Source: Atopobium sp. UBA2090 (GTDB lineage: Bacteria; Actinomycetota; Coriobacteriia; Coriobacteriales; Atopobiaceae). Taken from it: a stretch of 19,072 bases of DNA. The notes under the pieces are model-generated. The model did no database searches and was not told where the DNA came from. It saw only the letters and a list, made by a program, of their open reading frames with translations. Made by a program: the position numbers and the translations under genes. The stretch lies in contig DCZG01000038.1 in assembly GCA_002331575.1 (NCBI GenBank), forward strand, positions 29,096-48,167, in the 5' to 3' direction. Shown here one piece after another: positions 7,849 through 13,831 of the stretch. Each line of letters begins with the position of its first letter. Position 1 is the stretch's first letter.

Positions 7849-10212
7849 TTACTTCGTAGATGCTGTCGATTTAGTAGCAGTCTTGTTAGCAGACGGCTTC
7901 TTTTCGACCTGCGCGGCGGCCTTCTTGGCGGGAGCCTTGGCTGCAGGCTTTGCCTTCGTCGCCGCGGGCTCGGCCTTGGGCTTAGCCACACGGGTGGTCT
8001 TGGCGGCAGCCTTGGGCTTTGCGGCGGCCTTCGGGGCGGCAGCCGTGGCGACGGCTGCGGGCGTCGACGTCGCCTTGGCAGCGGACTTCGCGGCCGTAGC
8101 CTTCGCAGCAGCCGTAGGAGCTGCGGCGGTCTTCGGCTTCTCGGCGGTCTTCAGTGCCGTAGCCTTGGAGGCCGGTTTGACCTTCGTCGCGGCGGGAGCA
8201 GCCTTCGAGGCGGTGACGGTCTTCTTCGCGACCCTCTTCTTGAGGTCTCCCGTGCGCTTGAACACGATGCCAGCCAGCGGCGGGACGCGAATCACGATGG
8301 AGTTGTCTCGGCCGTTCCAGGGCTCCGCCTTCGTCTCGAACTTGCCCTCGTTCAGGACGCCGGAGCCGCCGAAAGCTTCCTCGTCGGAGTTGAAGACCTC
8401 CTGGTAGACGCCCTCCTGTGGCAGGCCAAAGCGGAAGTTCTCCCGCGCGTTCACGTCAAAGTTGATGAGAATCACGAGGTCGTCCTTCGGGTCGTCTCCC
8501 TTGCGCATGAACGAGACGATCGACTGCTGCGCATTGTCCGCGTCAATCCACTCGAAACCCTTCGAGTCGAACGAGTCCTCCCAGAGCGCAGGGTGCTCGT
8601 TGTAGAACTTGTTGAGCGCCGCGATGAAGTGCTGCTGACGGCCGTGGGTCTCGTAGTTCTCCGAGAGGAAGTACTGGATGCCCTCGTAGTAGCGCCACTC
8701 GATGTACTGGGCGATCTCGTTGCCCATGAAGTTGAGCTTGCCGCCCGCGTGCGTGATCTGGTAGAAGGCGAGCGTGCGCATGCCCGCGAACTGACGCCAG
8801 AAGTCGCCGGGCATACGGGTGATGAGCGAGCACTTGCCGTTGACGACCTCGTCATGCGACAGCGGGAGGATGAAGTTCTCGTTGAACTGGTACATCGTCG
8901 AGAACGTAATCTTGCGGTGGTTGCCGGGGCGCCAGGGGAAGTCAGTCTGCATGTAGTGCAGGGTGTCGTTCATCCAGCCCATGTCCCACTTGAAGTTGAA
9001 GCCCAGACCACCGACCTCGGGCGGGCAGGTGACGAGCGGCCACGCGGTCGACTCCTCGGCGATCATCATGACGTCGGAGTGGTACTTCCCGACCATCTTG
9101 TTGCACTGGCGGACGAACGCGATGGACACGTCGTCCTCCTCGGTGCCACGCGAGTTGAACTTCTTCTGACGTGGGTCATCCACGCCGAAGTTGAGGTAGA
9201 GCATGCTCGTGACGCCATCCATCCGGACGCCGTCGGCGTGGTACTCCTCGATCCAGTAGATGAGGTTGGAGACGAGGAAGGTGCGGACCTCGCCGCGGGA
9301 GAAGTCAAACTTGTGGGTGCCCCAGTTGGGGTGAATCTCGTGCTCGTAGAGCATCTTGCCGTTGAAGCTGGCGAGGCCGTGCTCGTCGGCGCAGAATCCA
9401 CCGGGCACCCAATCGAGGATGACGCCGATGCCGGCCGCATGGCACGCGTCGACGAAGTGCATGAACTGGGTCGGCTCGCCATAGCGAGAGGTCGGGGCGT
9501 AGTAGCCCGTGGGCTGATAGCCCCAGGAGCCGTCAAAGGGATGCTCCATGACCGGCATGAGCTCGATGTGGGAGTAGCCCATCTCGCTGACGTAGTCGAC
9601 GAGCTCCTTGGAAAGGTCATCGTAGCTGTAGTAGGTCCCTCGCTGAGCTGGGAACGGATCGCCAGGTCCGGGCCAGGTGCCATCCGGGCGCGGCTCGCCC
9701 TGCGGTTCGTCCCCATGCCTCTTCCAGCTGCCCAGATGCACCTCGAAGATGTTGAGCGGACGCTTGCGGATGTTCGCCTTGGCACGGGCGTCGAGCCACG
9801 ACCTGTCCTTCCAGGTGTAGGTGTCGATCTCGGCGGTACGCGAGGCGGTGCCGCCAGGCACCTCGGCATAGAAAGCGTAGGGGTCGGCCTTGTAGAGCTT
9901 GCTGCCGTCCTCGAGCTCGAGGAGGTACTTGTAGAGCTGGCCGAGCTCGGCGCCGGGAATAAAGCCCTCCCAGATGCTGCCGGTGGCCGTCTCCTTGAGC
10001 GGGCTCGCGGTCTCGTCCCAGCCGTTGAAGTCACCGATGACGTGCACGCTGCGGACGTCCGGCGCCCAGACGGCAAAGTGGAATCCCTTGACGCCGTCAT
10101 CGTTCACGACGGGATGAGCGCCCATCTTCTCGAAGCTCCGGTACCACTCGCCCTTGGCGAGAAGATACAGGTCGTCGTTGGTGAGATACAGGGAATTGTC
10201 ACGCGTGTCCAT
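7849..10212 (-). CDS. glgB: 1,4-alpha-glucan branching enzyme with a C-terminal Lys/Ala/Pro tail
   Basis: GlgB cuts alpha-1,4-glucan and reattaches the segment by an alpha-1,6 bond. Of 787 residues, about 30-130 form the N-terminal CBM48-type beta-sandwich (FHFAVWAPDVRSVHVIGDFNGWD), followed by a GH13 barrel with DWVPGGF, GVRMDGVTSM (nucleophile D332), MIAEESTAWP (E386) and LPLSHDE (D454). The normal enzyme ends near residue 652 (LAGIVFK). Residues 653-787 are a low-complexity tail of Ala, Lys, Pro and Thr resembling histone H1, which is not typical of GlgB. The start at 10212 (MDTRDNSLY) is chosen because AGGAG lies 5-6 nt upstream; the open frame extends 93 codons further, but without family similarity and partly antisense to nth. 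It is the first gene of the operon. Confidence 0.95.
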   Translation of the reverse strand: MDTRDNSLYLTNDDLYLLAKGEWYRSFEKMGAHPVVNDDGVKGFHFAVWAPDVRSVHVIGDFNGWDETASPLKETATGSIWEGFIPGAELGQLYKYLLELEDGSKLYKADPYAFYAEVPGGTASRTAEIDTYTWKDRSWLDARAKANIRKRPLNIFEVHLGSWKRHGDEPQGEPRPDGTWPGPGDPFPAQRGTYYSYDDLSKELVDYVSEMGYSHIELMPVMEHPFDGSWGYQPTGYYAPTSRYGEPTQFMHFVDACHAAGIGVILDWVPGGFCADEHGLASFNGKMLYEHEIHPNWGTHKFDFSRGEVRTFLVSNLIYWIEEYHADGVRMDGVTSMLYLNFGVDDPRQKKFNSRGTEEDDVSIAFVRQCNKMVGKYHSDVMMIAEESTAWPLVTCPPEVGGLGFNFKWDMGWMNDTLHYMQTDFPWRPGNHRKITFSTMYQFNENFILPLSHDEVVNGKCSLITRMPGDFWRQFAGMRTLAFYQITHAGGKLNFMGNEIAQYIEWRYYEGIQYFLSENYETHGRQQHFIAALNKFYNEHPALWEDSFDSKGFEWIDADNAQQSIVSFMRKGDDPKDDLVILINFDVNARENFRFGLPQEGVYQEVFNSDEEAFGGSGVLNEGKFETKAEPWNGRDNSIVIRVPPLAGIVFKRTGDLKKRVAKKTVTASKAAPAATKVKPASKATALKTAEKPKTAAAPTAAAKATAAKSAAKATSTPAAVATAAAPKAAAKPKAAAKTTRVAKPKAEPAATKAKPAAKAPAKKAAAQVEKKPSANKTATKSTASTK

Positions 10213-10286
10213 GATCGCTCCTATGAGTTCCCTGGCCCGTTTATCACGGACCGCCTGCCTGGCATCACGTAACGGTGTCAGGAATT

Positions 10287-10306
10287 CTCCTTGATGGTAG
10301 ATTCTA
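10287..10306 (-). promoter_or_regulatory. Candidate glgB operon -10 element and upstream SD-like site
   Basis: In the 220-bp divergent region between glgB and nth, a minus-strand TAGAAT hexamer (10306-10301) resembles a -10 box, but no good -35 hexamer is found 16-18 bp upstream. Just downstream is an AAGGAG (10292-10287), a second SD-like site about 75 nt before the glgB ATG. The AGGAG beside the ATG at 10212 is the more plausible ribosome site. No clear plus-strand promoter for nth was found. Confidence 0.3.
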
Positions 10307-10432
10307 ACAATAAAGCATGGAAGTTGGCTGGGGTCCATACGCGTACGCGGCCATCGATGCCGTGCGCGGGCTTTGAATTGCATAACGTTATTGACCTTGG
10401 GTTTTCTTATTGTCGTCGGCGAAAGGTGCAAT

Positions 10433-11113
10433 ATGTCCGCAGAGTCCCAGAAGGCGAAGCGCGAGCGCGTGGTCGAGGTATGCCGTCGCATGGGCGAGAT
10501 GTACCCCCACGTGGAGAGCGCGCTCTCATATCATTCGCCGTTCACGCTCGTGATCTGCGTGCTCCTCTCCGCCCAGACGACCGACGCCGCGGTGAACAAG
10601 GTCACGCCGGAGCTCTTCCGTCGCTGGCCGACGCCCGAGGCGATGGCCGAGGCGGACCCCGCCGAGGTCGGAGAGGTCATCAGGACCATCGGGTTCTGGC
10701 GCTCGAAATCCCAGCACTGCGTCGAGGCCTCCCAGATGATCGTCTCAGACTACGGCGGCCAGGTGCCGAGCACCATGGAGGACCTCACCCGCCTGCCGGG
10801 CGTTGGCCGCAAGACGGCGAACATAGTGCTCAACAAGGCATTCGGCATCTGCGAAGGCATCGCAGTGGACACGCACGTCTACCGCATCGCCTCCCGCCTG
10901 CGCCTCACCAAGGCCGATACGCCGCTCGCGGCCGAGCAGGACCTTCTCGCCCTCATCCCGAGCGAGCTCTGGTCGCCCGTCAACGAGCAGTGGATTCACT
11001 TCGGGCGCGAGGTCTGCATGGCGAGAAGCCCGAGGTGCGCCGAATGCCAGCTTGCGGACCTCTGCCCGTCGGCCGGCCAGCCCAACCGCTACTTCAAGGG
11101 AAAGGCCAAGTAG
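10433..11113 (+). CDS. nth: Endonuclease III, 4Fe-4S DNA glycosylase/AP lyase
   Basis: Nth removes oxidised pyrimidines from DNA and nicks the abasic site. The 226-residue protein has the helix-hairpin-helix LPGVGRKTAN with catalytic lysine K127, the VDTHVYR segment with catalytic D146, and a C-terminal iron-sulfur motif C195-x6-C202-x2-C205-x5-C211, all intact. The ATG at 10433 is preferred over an in-frame upstream ATG at 10373 because AAAGG lies about 6 nt upstream and the extra 20 residues have no family counterpart. It is the only plus-strand gene here, divergent from glgB and convergent with metY, so probably monocistronic. Confidence 0.96.
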   Translation: MSAESQKAKRERVVEVCRRMGEMYPHVESALSYHSPFTLVICVLLSAQTTDAAVNKVTPELFRRWPTPEAMAEADPAEVGEVIRTIGFWRSKSQHCVEASQMIVSDYGGQVPSTMEDLTRLPGVGRKTANIVLNKAFGICEGIAVDTHVYRIASRLRLTKADTPLAAEQDLLALIPSELWSPVNEQWIHFGREVCMARSPRCAECQLADLCPSAGQPNRYFKGKAK

Positions 11114-11136
11114 GACTGCTGACGGAGATCAATCCG

Positions 11137-11187
11137 AGCGCGCGTGGGTCGATGTTGTCGCGGCAATCGCATCGCGCGCTGCGTTTT
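11137..11187 (+). terminator. Candidate nth terminator
   Basis: Downstream of the nth stop, AGCGCGCG (11137-11144) and CGCGCGCT (11173-11180) form a perfect 8-bp stem around a 28-nt loop, followed after three bases by TTTT (11184-11187). The large loop and short T-run make it a weak candidate. Confidence 0.35.
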
Positions 11188-11199
11188 GTCCGGTCGCTG

Positions 11200-11308
11200 T
11201 ATCGTGCGATAGGTTTTTGTACGTAAACGTATCGTGCGACACAAATCCAGGCTTCAGACGTGTCGCACGATAGCTTTTTGTATGTAATCCTATCGTGCGA
11301 CACAAATC
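11200..11308. repeat. Two tandem copies of an intergenic hairpin repeat with TATCGTGCGA core
   Basis: A 41-bp unit at 11207-11247 recurs at 11268-11308 with 4 mismatches and a 61-bp period. Each copy runs from CGATAG through a T-rich loop to TATCGTGCGACACAAATC. The second copy is a perfect 14-bp inverted repeat (11260-11273 with 11290-11303; arm GTGTCGCACGATAG) around a 16-nt loop; the first has a partly diverged left arm. The core word occurs four times, three direct and one inverted. It lies in the convergent nth-metY gap. It could be a non-coding mobile or REP-like repeat, or a protein-binding array. Confidence 0.75.
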
Positions 11309-11409
11309 TGCATCCACGCGATCGCCCGAACCCCGTGCGTCCGGTCCCCGTGCGGCACGCGTGGGTCGACCTCGCCCGGACGATCGCCGCCGACCCGTAC
11401 GGTCCAAAA

Positions 11410-11527
11410 CCCCACAGGCTGCTCAAAGTGGCAGAAATCGTGGCAAAGCGAGCAACCTGTGGGGATGACAAACCCCACAGGCTGCTCGAAGTGGCAGAAA
11501 TCCTGCCCACTCGAACAACCTGTGGGG
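11410..11527. repeat. Tandem pair of 55-bp palindromic repeats, probably also the metY terminator
   Basis: Two units of exactly 55 bp (11410-11464 and 11473-11527) begin CCCCACAGGCTGCTC and end in the near-complement closing with CCTGTGGGG. Mismatches between the arms are C/T differences that become G-U pairs in RNA read on one strand. In copy 2 an inner AGTGGCAG/CTGCCCACT pairing extends the fold. On the minus strand copy 2 then copy 1 follow the metY stop, and copy 1 is followed by TTTT; on the plus strand copy 2 is also followed by TTTT. They may act as a bidirectional terminator between convergent nth and metY. The copies share most of their sequence, so recent duplication is likely. Confidence 0.75.
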
Positions 11528-11560
11528 TTTTGCCATCCCGAGCGAGCTTCCGCTGGCAGG

Positions 11561-12880
11561 TTAGATGCGAGCGAGAGCCTGGTCGAGGTCGGCGATGATG
11601 TCGTCCACGTCCTCGATGCCCACGGAGAGGCGGACGAGATCCTCGGTGAGATGGGCGGCCTTGAGCTGCTCGGCCGTGAGCTGGGAGTGCGTCGTCGAGG
11701 CGGGATGGATGATGAGCGACTTGGCGTCGCCGACGTTGGCGAGATGCGTGAAGAGCTTGACGTTGTCGACCACCTTGAGACCGGCCGCCCTACCGCCCTT
11801 GACGCCGAAGACCACCGCACCGCCAAAGCCATGCTTGAGAATTCGCGCGGCGATCTCGTGCGAGGGGTCGTCCTCGAGTCCGGAGTAGCGCACCCAGGCG
11901 ACCTTGGGGCTCTCCTTGAGCCACTTGGCGACGGCGAGGGCGTTGTCGGAGTGACGCTGGACGCGCAGCGAGAGCGTCTCGAGTCCGATGCCGATGAGCT
12001 GGGCTGCATACGGCGAGAGCGTGGGGCCGAAGTCGCGGAGCTTGTTGGCGAGGACGCGCGTCGAGAACGGCGCGGCGGGCGCGGCGTCGGCGAAGACGGC
12101 ACCGTGGTAGGAGGGGTCAGGCCCGGTGATGGTCGGGAACTTGCCGGGCGTCTTCTTCCAGTCGAATCTGCCCGAGTCGACGACGGCACCACCAAGCGTG
12201 GCACCGTGGCCGCCGATCCACTTGGTCAGCGACTCGATGATGACGGCCGCACCATCCTCCGCCGGGCGGTAGAGGTACGGGGTCGCGAAGGTGTTGTCGA
12301 CGAACACGGGCACGGGCTCAAGCAGCGCGTTGGCCGCCTCGACGAGAGCCGGGACGTCGGCGACGTCGACGAGCGGGTTACCGATCGTCTCGACGTACCA
12401 GAGCTTGGTGTTGGGCTTTGTGCTGGCGACAAAGGCGTCGATGTCGTTGTTCTCGACGAAGGTGGTCTCGACGCCGAGGTCAGCAAGGGTGTGCAGCAGG
12501 ATGTTCCACGTCCCACCATAGAGCGAGTCGGAGGCCACGATGTGGTCGCCCGCCCCGACGATGTTCGTGATGGCGAGAATCTCGGCAGCATGACCGGAGG
12601 CCACCGCGACAGCCCCGGTGCCGCCCTCGACGGCGGCGATTCGAGCGGCCACGGAGTCGGTGGTGGTGTTGGTCAGGCGACCGTAGACGTTACCGGGTTT
12701 GGCCAGCGCAAACTTGGCCGCGCCGTCGGCGGCGTCATCGAACTGGAATGCGGCAGAGGCGTAGATGGGCAGCGCCGCGGCGCCCGTTACGGGGTCGGGG
12801 ACGAGTCCGGCGTGGACCTGCAGGGTGTTGAAATGCTTCTCGGGATTCTGGGCAAAGCTGGGATCGAGTTCGAAGGCCAT
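11561..12880 (-). CDS. metY: O-acetylhomoserine aminocarboxypropyltransferase (sulfhydrylase)
   Basis: This PLP enzyme of the Cys/Met metabolism class makes homocysteine from O-acetylhomoserine and sulfide, feeding methionine synthesis. The 439-residue length, longer than MetB/MetC at about 380, is typical of MetY. Family segments are FNTLQVHAG, the YGRLTNTTTDS tetramer-contact region, ASGHAAEILAI, the PLP-ring stacking DSLYGGTWN, DNTFATPYLYRP and the Schiff-base site ESLTKWIGGHG with K220. The ATG at 12880 has an AGAGAGGA RBS about 8 nt upstream. It has its own complex leader (12881-13153) and appears monocistronic, ending at the 55-bp palindromes. Related enzymes such as CGS or methionine gamma-lyase are possible by fold, but length and motifs favour MetY. 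Confidence 0.93.
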   Translation of the reverse strand: MAFELDPSFAQNPEKHFNTLQVHAGLVPDPVTGAAALPIYASAAFQFDDAADGAAKFALAKPGNVYGRLTNTTTDSVAARIAAVEGGTGAVAVASGHAAEILAITNIVGAGDHIVASDSLYGGTWNILLHTLADLGVETTFVENNDIDAFVASTKPNTKLWYVETIGNPLVDVADVPALVEAANALLEPVPVFVDNTFATPYLYRPAEDGAAVIIESLTKWIGGHGATLGGAVVDSGRFDWKKTPGKFPTITGPDPSYHGAVFADAAPAAPFSTRVLANKLRDFGPTLSPYAAQLIGIGLETLSLRVQRHSDNALAVAKWLKESPKVAWVRYSGLEDDPSHEIAARILKHGFGGAVVFGVKGGRAAGLKVVDNVKLFTHLANVGDAKSLIIHPASTTHSQLTAEQLKAAHLTEDLVRLSVGIEDVDDIIADLDQALARI

Positions 12881-12899
12881 GATGGGATTCCTCTCTGGA

Positions 12900-13061
12900 T
12901 GAGTCCGGCTGGCGCTCGCGCAGCGCTAGAAGGCGCAGCTTCGCGACGTGCGTCGCGACCGCACTTGCTGGGTTGTATTGATTGCTGGAAGCTGGTGACG
13001 CCCGGACTCAACCGAAGAAGGTATGCGCGATAGGTACCCGAAGACCTAGAGGAGTCCGGGC
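12900..13061 (-). promoter_or_regulatory. metY leader with mutually exclusive pairings (candidate attenuator)
   Basis: Three segments of the minus-strand leader share one sequence and its complement. A (13061-13052, GCCCGGACTC) overlaps the last sense codons of the leader ORF. B (13009-13000, GAGTCCGGGC) is its perfect 10-bp complement. C (12908-12900, CCGGACTCA) is a perfect 9-bp complement of TGAGTCCGG, which includes most of B, and ends 5 nt before the AGAGAGGA ribosome site of metY. A:B and B:C cannot form together. Between B and C lies a perfect 7-bp hairpin, TCGCGAC/GTCGCGA. A UUCG-capped stem sits between A and B around 13049-13032. No known SAM riboswitch or T-box signature was recognised. 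The role in attenuation is inference. Confidence 0.6.
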
Positions 13062-13117
13062 TTGCGCATGAACAGTCCCATGCAGATGAGGGTGTTGTAT
13101 GTATGCTTCTTCTTCAT
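13046..13117 (-). CDS. Putative 23-residue leader peptide of metY
   Basis: A short ORF starting ATG AAG AAG AAG at 13117 ends with TAG at 13046. The peptide begins MKKKHTYNTL, contains ICMGLFM and ends RKPGLL, so it has Cys12 directly before Met13 and another Met at 17. The predicted transcript start (about 13119) puts the ATG within a few bases of the 5' end and no SD sits at normal distance, so translation would be leaderless. Its 3' end overlaps attenuator segment A. Cys and Met codons suit a control peptide for homocysteine synthesis, as in ribosome-stalling leaders, but translation is unproven; a single Cys-Met pair is few for classic attenuation. Confidence 0.5.
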   Translation of the reverse strand: MKKKHTYNTLICMGLFMRKPGLL

Positions 13118-13123
13118 GTCAAT

Positions 13124-13153
13124 AAATCCTAGGTGTTTCCTAGGATTTGTCAA
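13124..13153 (-). promoter_or_regulatory. metY promoter with perfect palindromic operator
   Basis: On the minus strand, a consensus -35 TTGACA (13153-13148) and a TAGGAT -10 (13131-13126) lie 16 bp apart. The spacer and -10 are covered by a perfect inverted repeat, AAATCCTAGG, five bases, CCTAGGATTT (13148-13124). A dimeric repressor there would block RNA polymerase. The palindrome differs from the MetJ and McbR boxes known to me. The Rrf2-type regulator at 14682-15161 is a local candidate for the binding protein, by inference only. Confidence 0.65.
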
Positions 13154-13167
13154 CCACGTACGACGAG

Positions 13168-13194
13168 CGGGGCCTGGCTCGATGCCAGACCCCG
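13168..13194 (-). terminator. Hairpin downstream of rubrerythrin
   Basis: Starting 27 nt after the rubrerythrin stop, CGGGGTCTGGC, ATCGA, GCCAGGCCCCG forms an 11-bp GC-rich stem with one G-U pair. No T-run follows, so it is a weak or factor-assisted terminator or a 3' stabiliser. The metY promoter begins 15 nt beyond. Confidence 0.5.
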
Positions 13195-13220
13195 CCCGGA
13201 CTCACGATGCTAGAAACCGC

Positions 13221-13766
13221 CTAGTAGTTGATGCACTGCTCCTCGAAGTAGCTCTGCGGGTGGTTGCAGACGGGGCAGACCGCGGGAGCGGTCGGGCCGA
13301 CGTGCAGGTGGCCGCAGTTGAGGCACTTCCAGACCTTCACGCCCGCGCGCTCGAAGACCTCGCCCTTCTCGACGCGCTCGGCGAGCTTGTTGTAGCGCTC
13401 CTCGTGGGCCTTCTCGACATTGCCGACCATGCTGAACTTGGCGGCAATCTCCGCGAAGCCCTCCTCCTGGGCGGTGGCGGCGAAGCCGGCGTACATCTCG
13501 GTCCACTCGTAGTTCTCGCCAGCCGCAGCGTCGCGGAGGTTGGTGAGGGTGTCGGGCACGGCGCCGTTGTGGAGGTACTTGAACCAGAGCTTCGCGTGCT
13601 CGGACTCGTTGCCCGAGGTCTCGGTGAAGATGTTGGAGATCTGGACATAGCCGTCCTTCTTCGCCTGGCTCGCATAGTACGCATACTTACGGCTGGCCTG
13701 AGACTCGCCGGCAAACGCGGCCTCAAGGTTCTTCTTGGTCTGGGAGTTCTCGAAATCTACTGCCAT
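13221..13766 (-). CDS. rbr: Rubrerythrin
   Basis: Rubrerythrin reduces hydrogen peroxide in the cytoplasm of anaerobes using a diiron site fed by a rubredoxin domain. The 181 residues show the four-helix diiron part (AFAGES with E21, NESEHA with E54 and H57, EMYAGF with E90, EKAHEERY with E119) and a C-terminal rubredoxin-like zinc/iron site C148-x2-C151 and C164-x2-C167. The start at 13766 (MAVDFENSQT) has an AGGAG RBS 7 nt upstream; the frame is open further upstream without family similarity. It follows the MutY-like gene by 52 nt and seems to have its own promoter there. Confidence 0.96.
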   Translation of the reverse strand: MAVDFENSQTKKNLEAAFAGESQASRKYAYYASQAKKDGYVQISNIFTETSGNESEHAKLWFKYLHNGAVPDTLTNLRDAAAGENYEWTEMYAGFAATAQEEGFAEIAAKFSMVGNVEKAHEERYNKLAERVEKGEVFERAGVKVWKCLNCGHLHVGPTAPAVCPVCNHPQSYFEEQCINY

Positions 13767-13803
13767 TATCGTGCTCCTCTTCTCCTCAGGTTTACAGATA
13801 CCA

Positions 13804-13831
13804 TCTATAGACGAGCGTCTATACCTGCCAA
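13804..13831 (-). promoter_or_regulatory. Putative rubrerythrin promoter with palindromic operator
   Basis: On the minus strand TTGGCA (13831-13826) and TATAGA (13809-13804) are 16 bp apart. Between and overlapping them is a perfect palindrome, TATAGACG, CT, CGTCTATA (13823-13806). The site overlaps the stop codon of the MutY-like gene. The inner TAGAC/GTCTA halves resemble the published McbR half-sites but with 4 rather than 6 bp between them. A redox-sensing repressor is a plausible ligand by inference. Confidence 0.55.

Noticed and set aside
5384..10272. Two long plus-strand frames (5384-7741 and 7738-10272)
   Set aside because: They are antisense shadows of glgP and glgB, with Val/Glu/Leu/Gly-rich translations lacking any recognisable domain.
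11200..11527. CRISPR array
   Set aside because: Each family has only two copies, copies are separated by short gaps rather than unique spacers of constant length, and no cas genes are near.
11094..11598. Short frames in both strands of the nth-metY gap with repeated peptide phrases
   Set aside because: The peptide repetition is produced by the tandem palindromic DNA repeats, and the frames lack RBSs; probably non-coding.
11459..13033. 524-codon plus-strand frame
   Set aside because: It is antisense to metY and its leader, with no recognisable domain or RBS.
12881..13117. Known SAM riboswitch or T-box upstream of metY
   Set aside because: I looked for the conserved SAM-I/IV core and the T-box sequence and did not see them; a covariance-model search would settle it.
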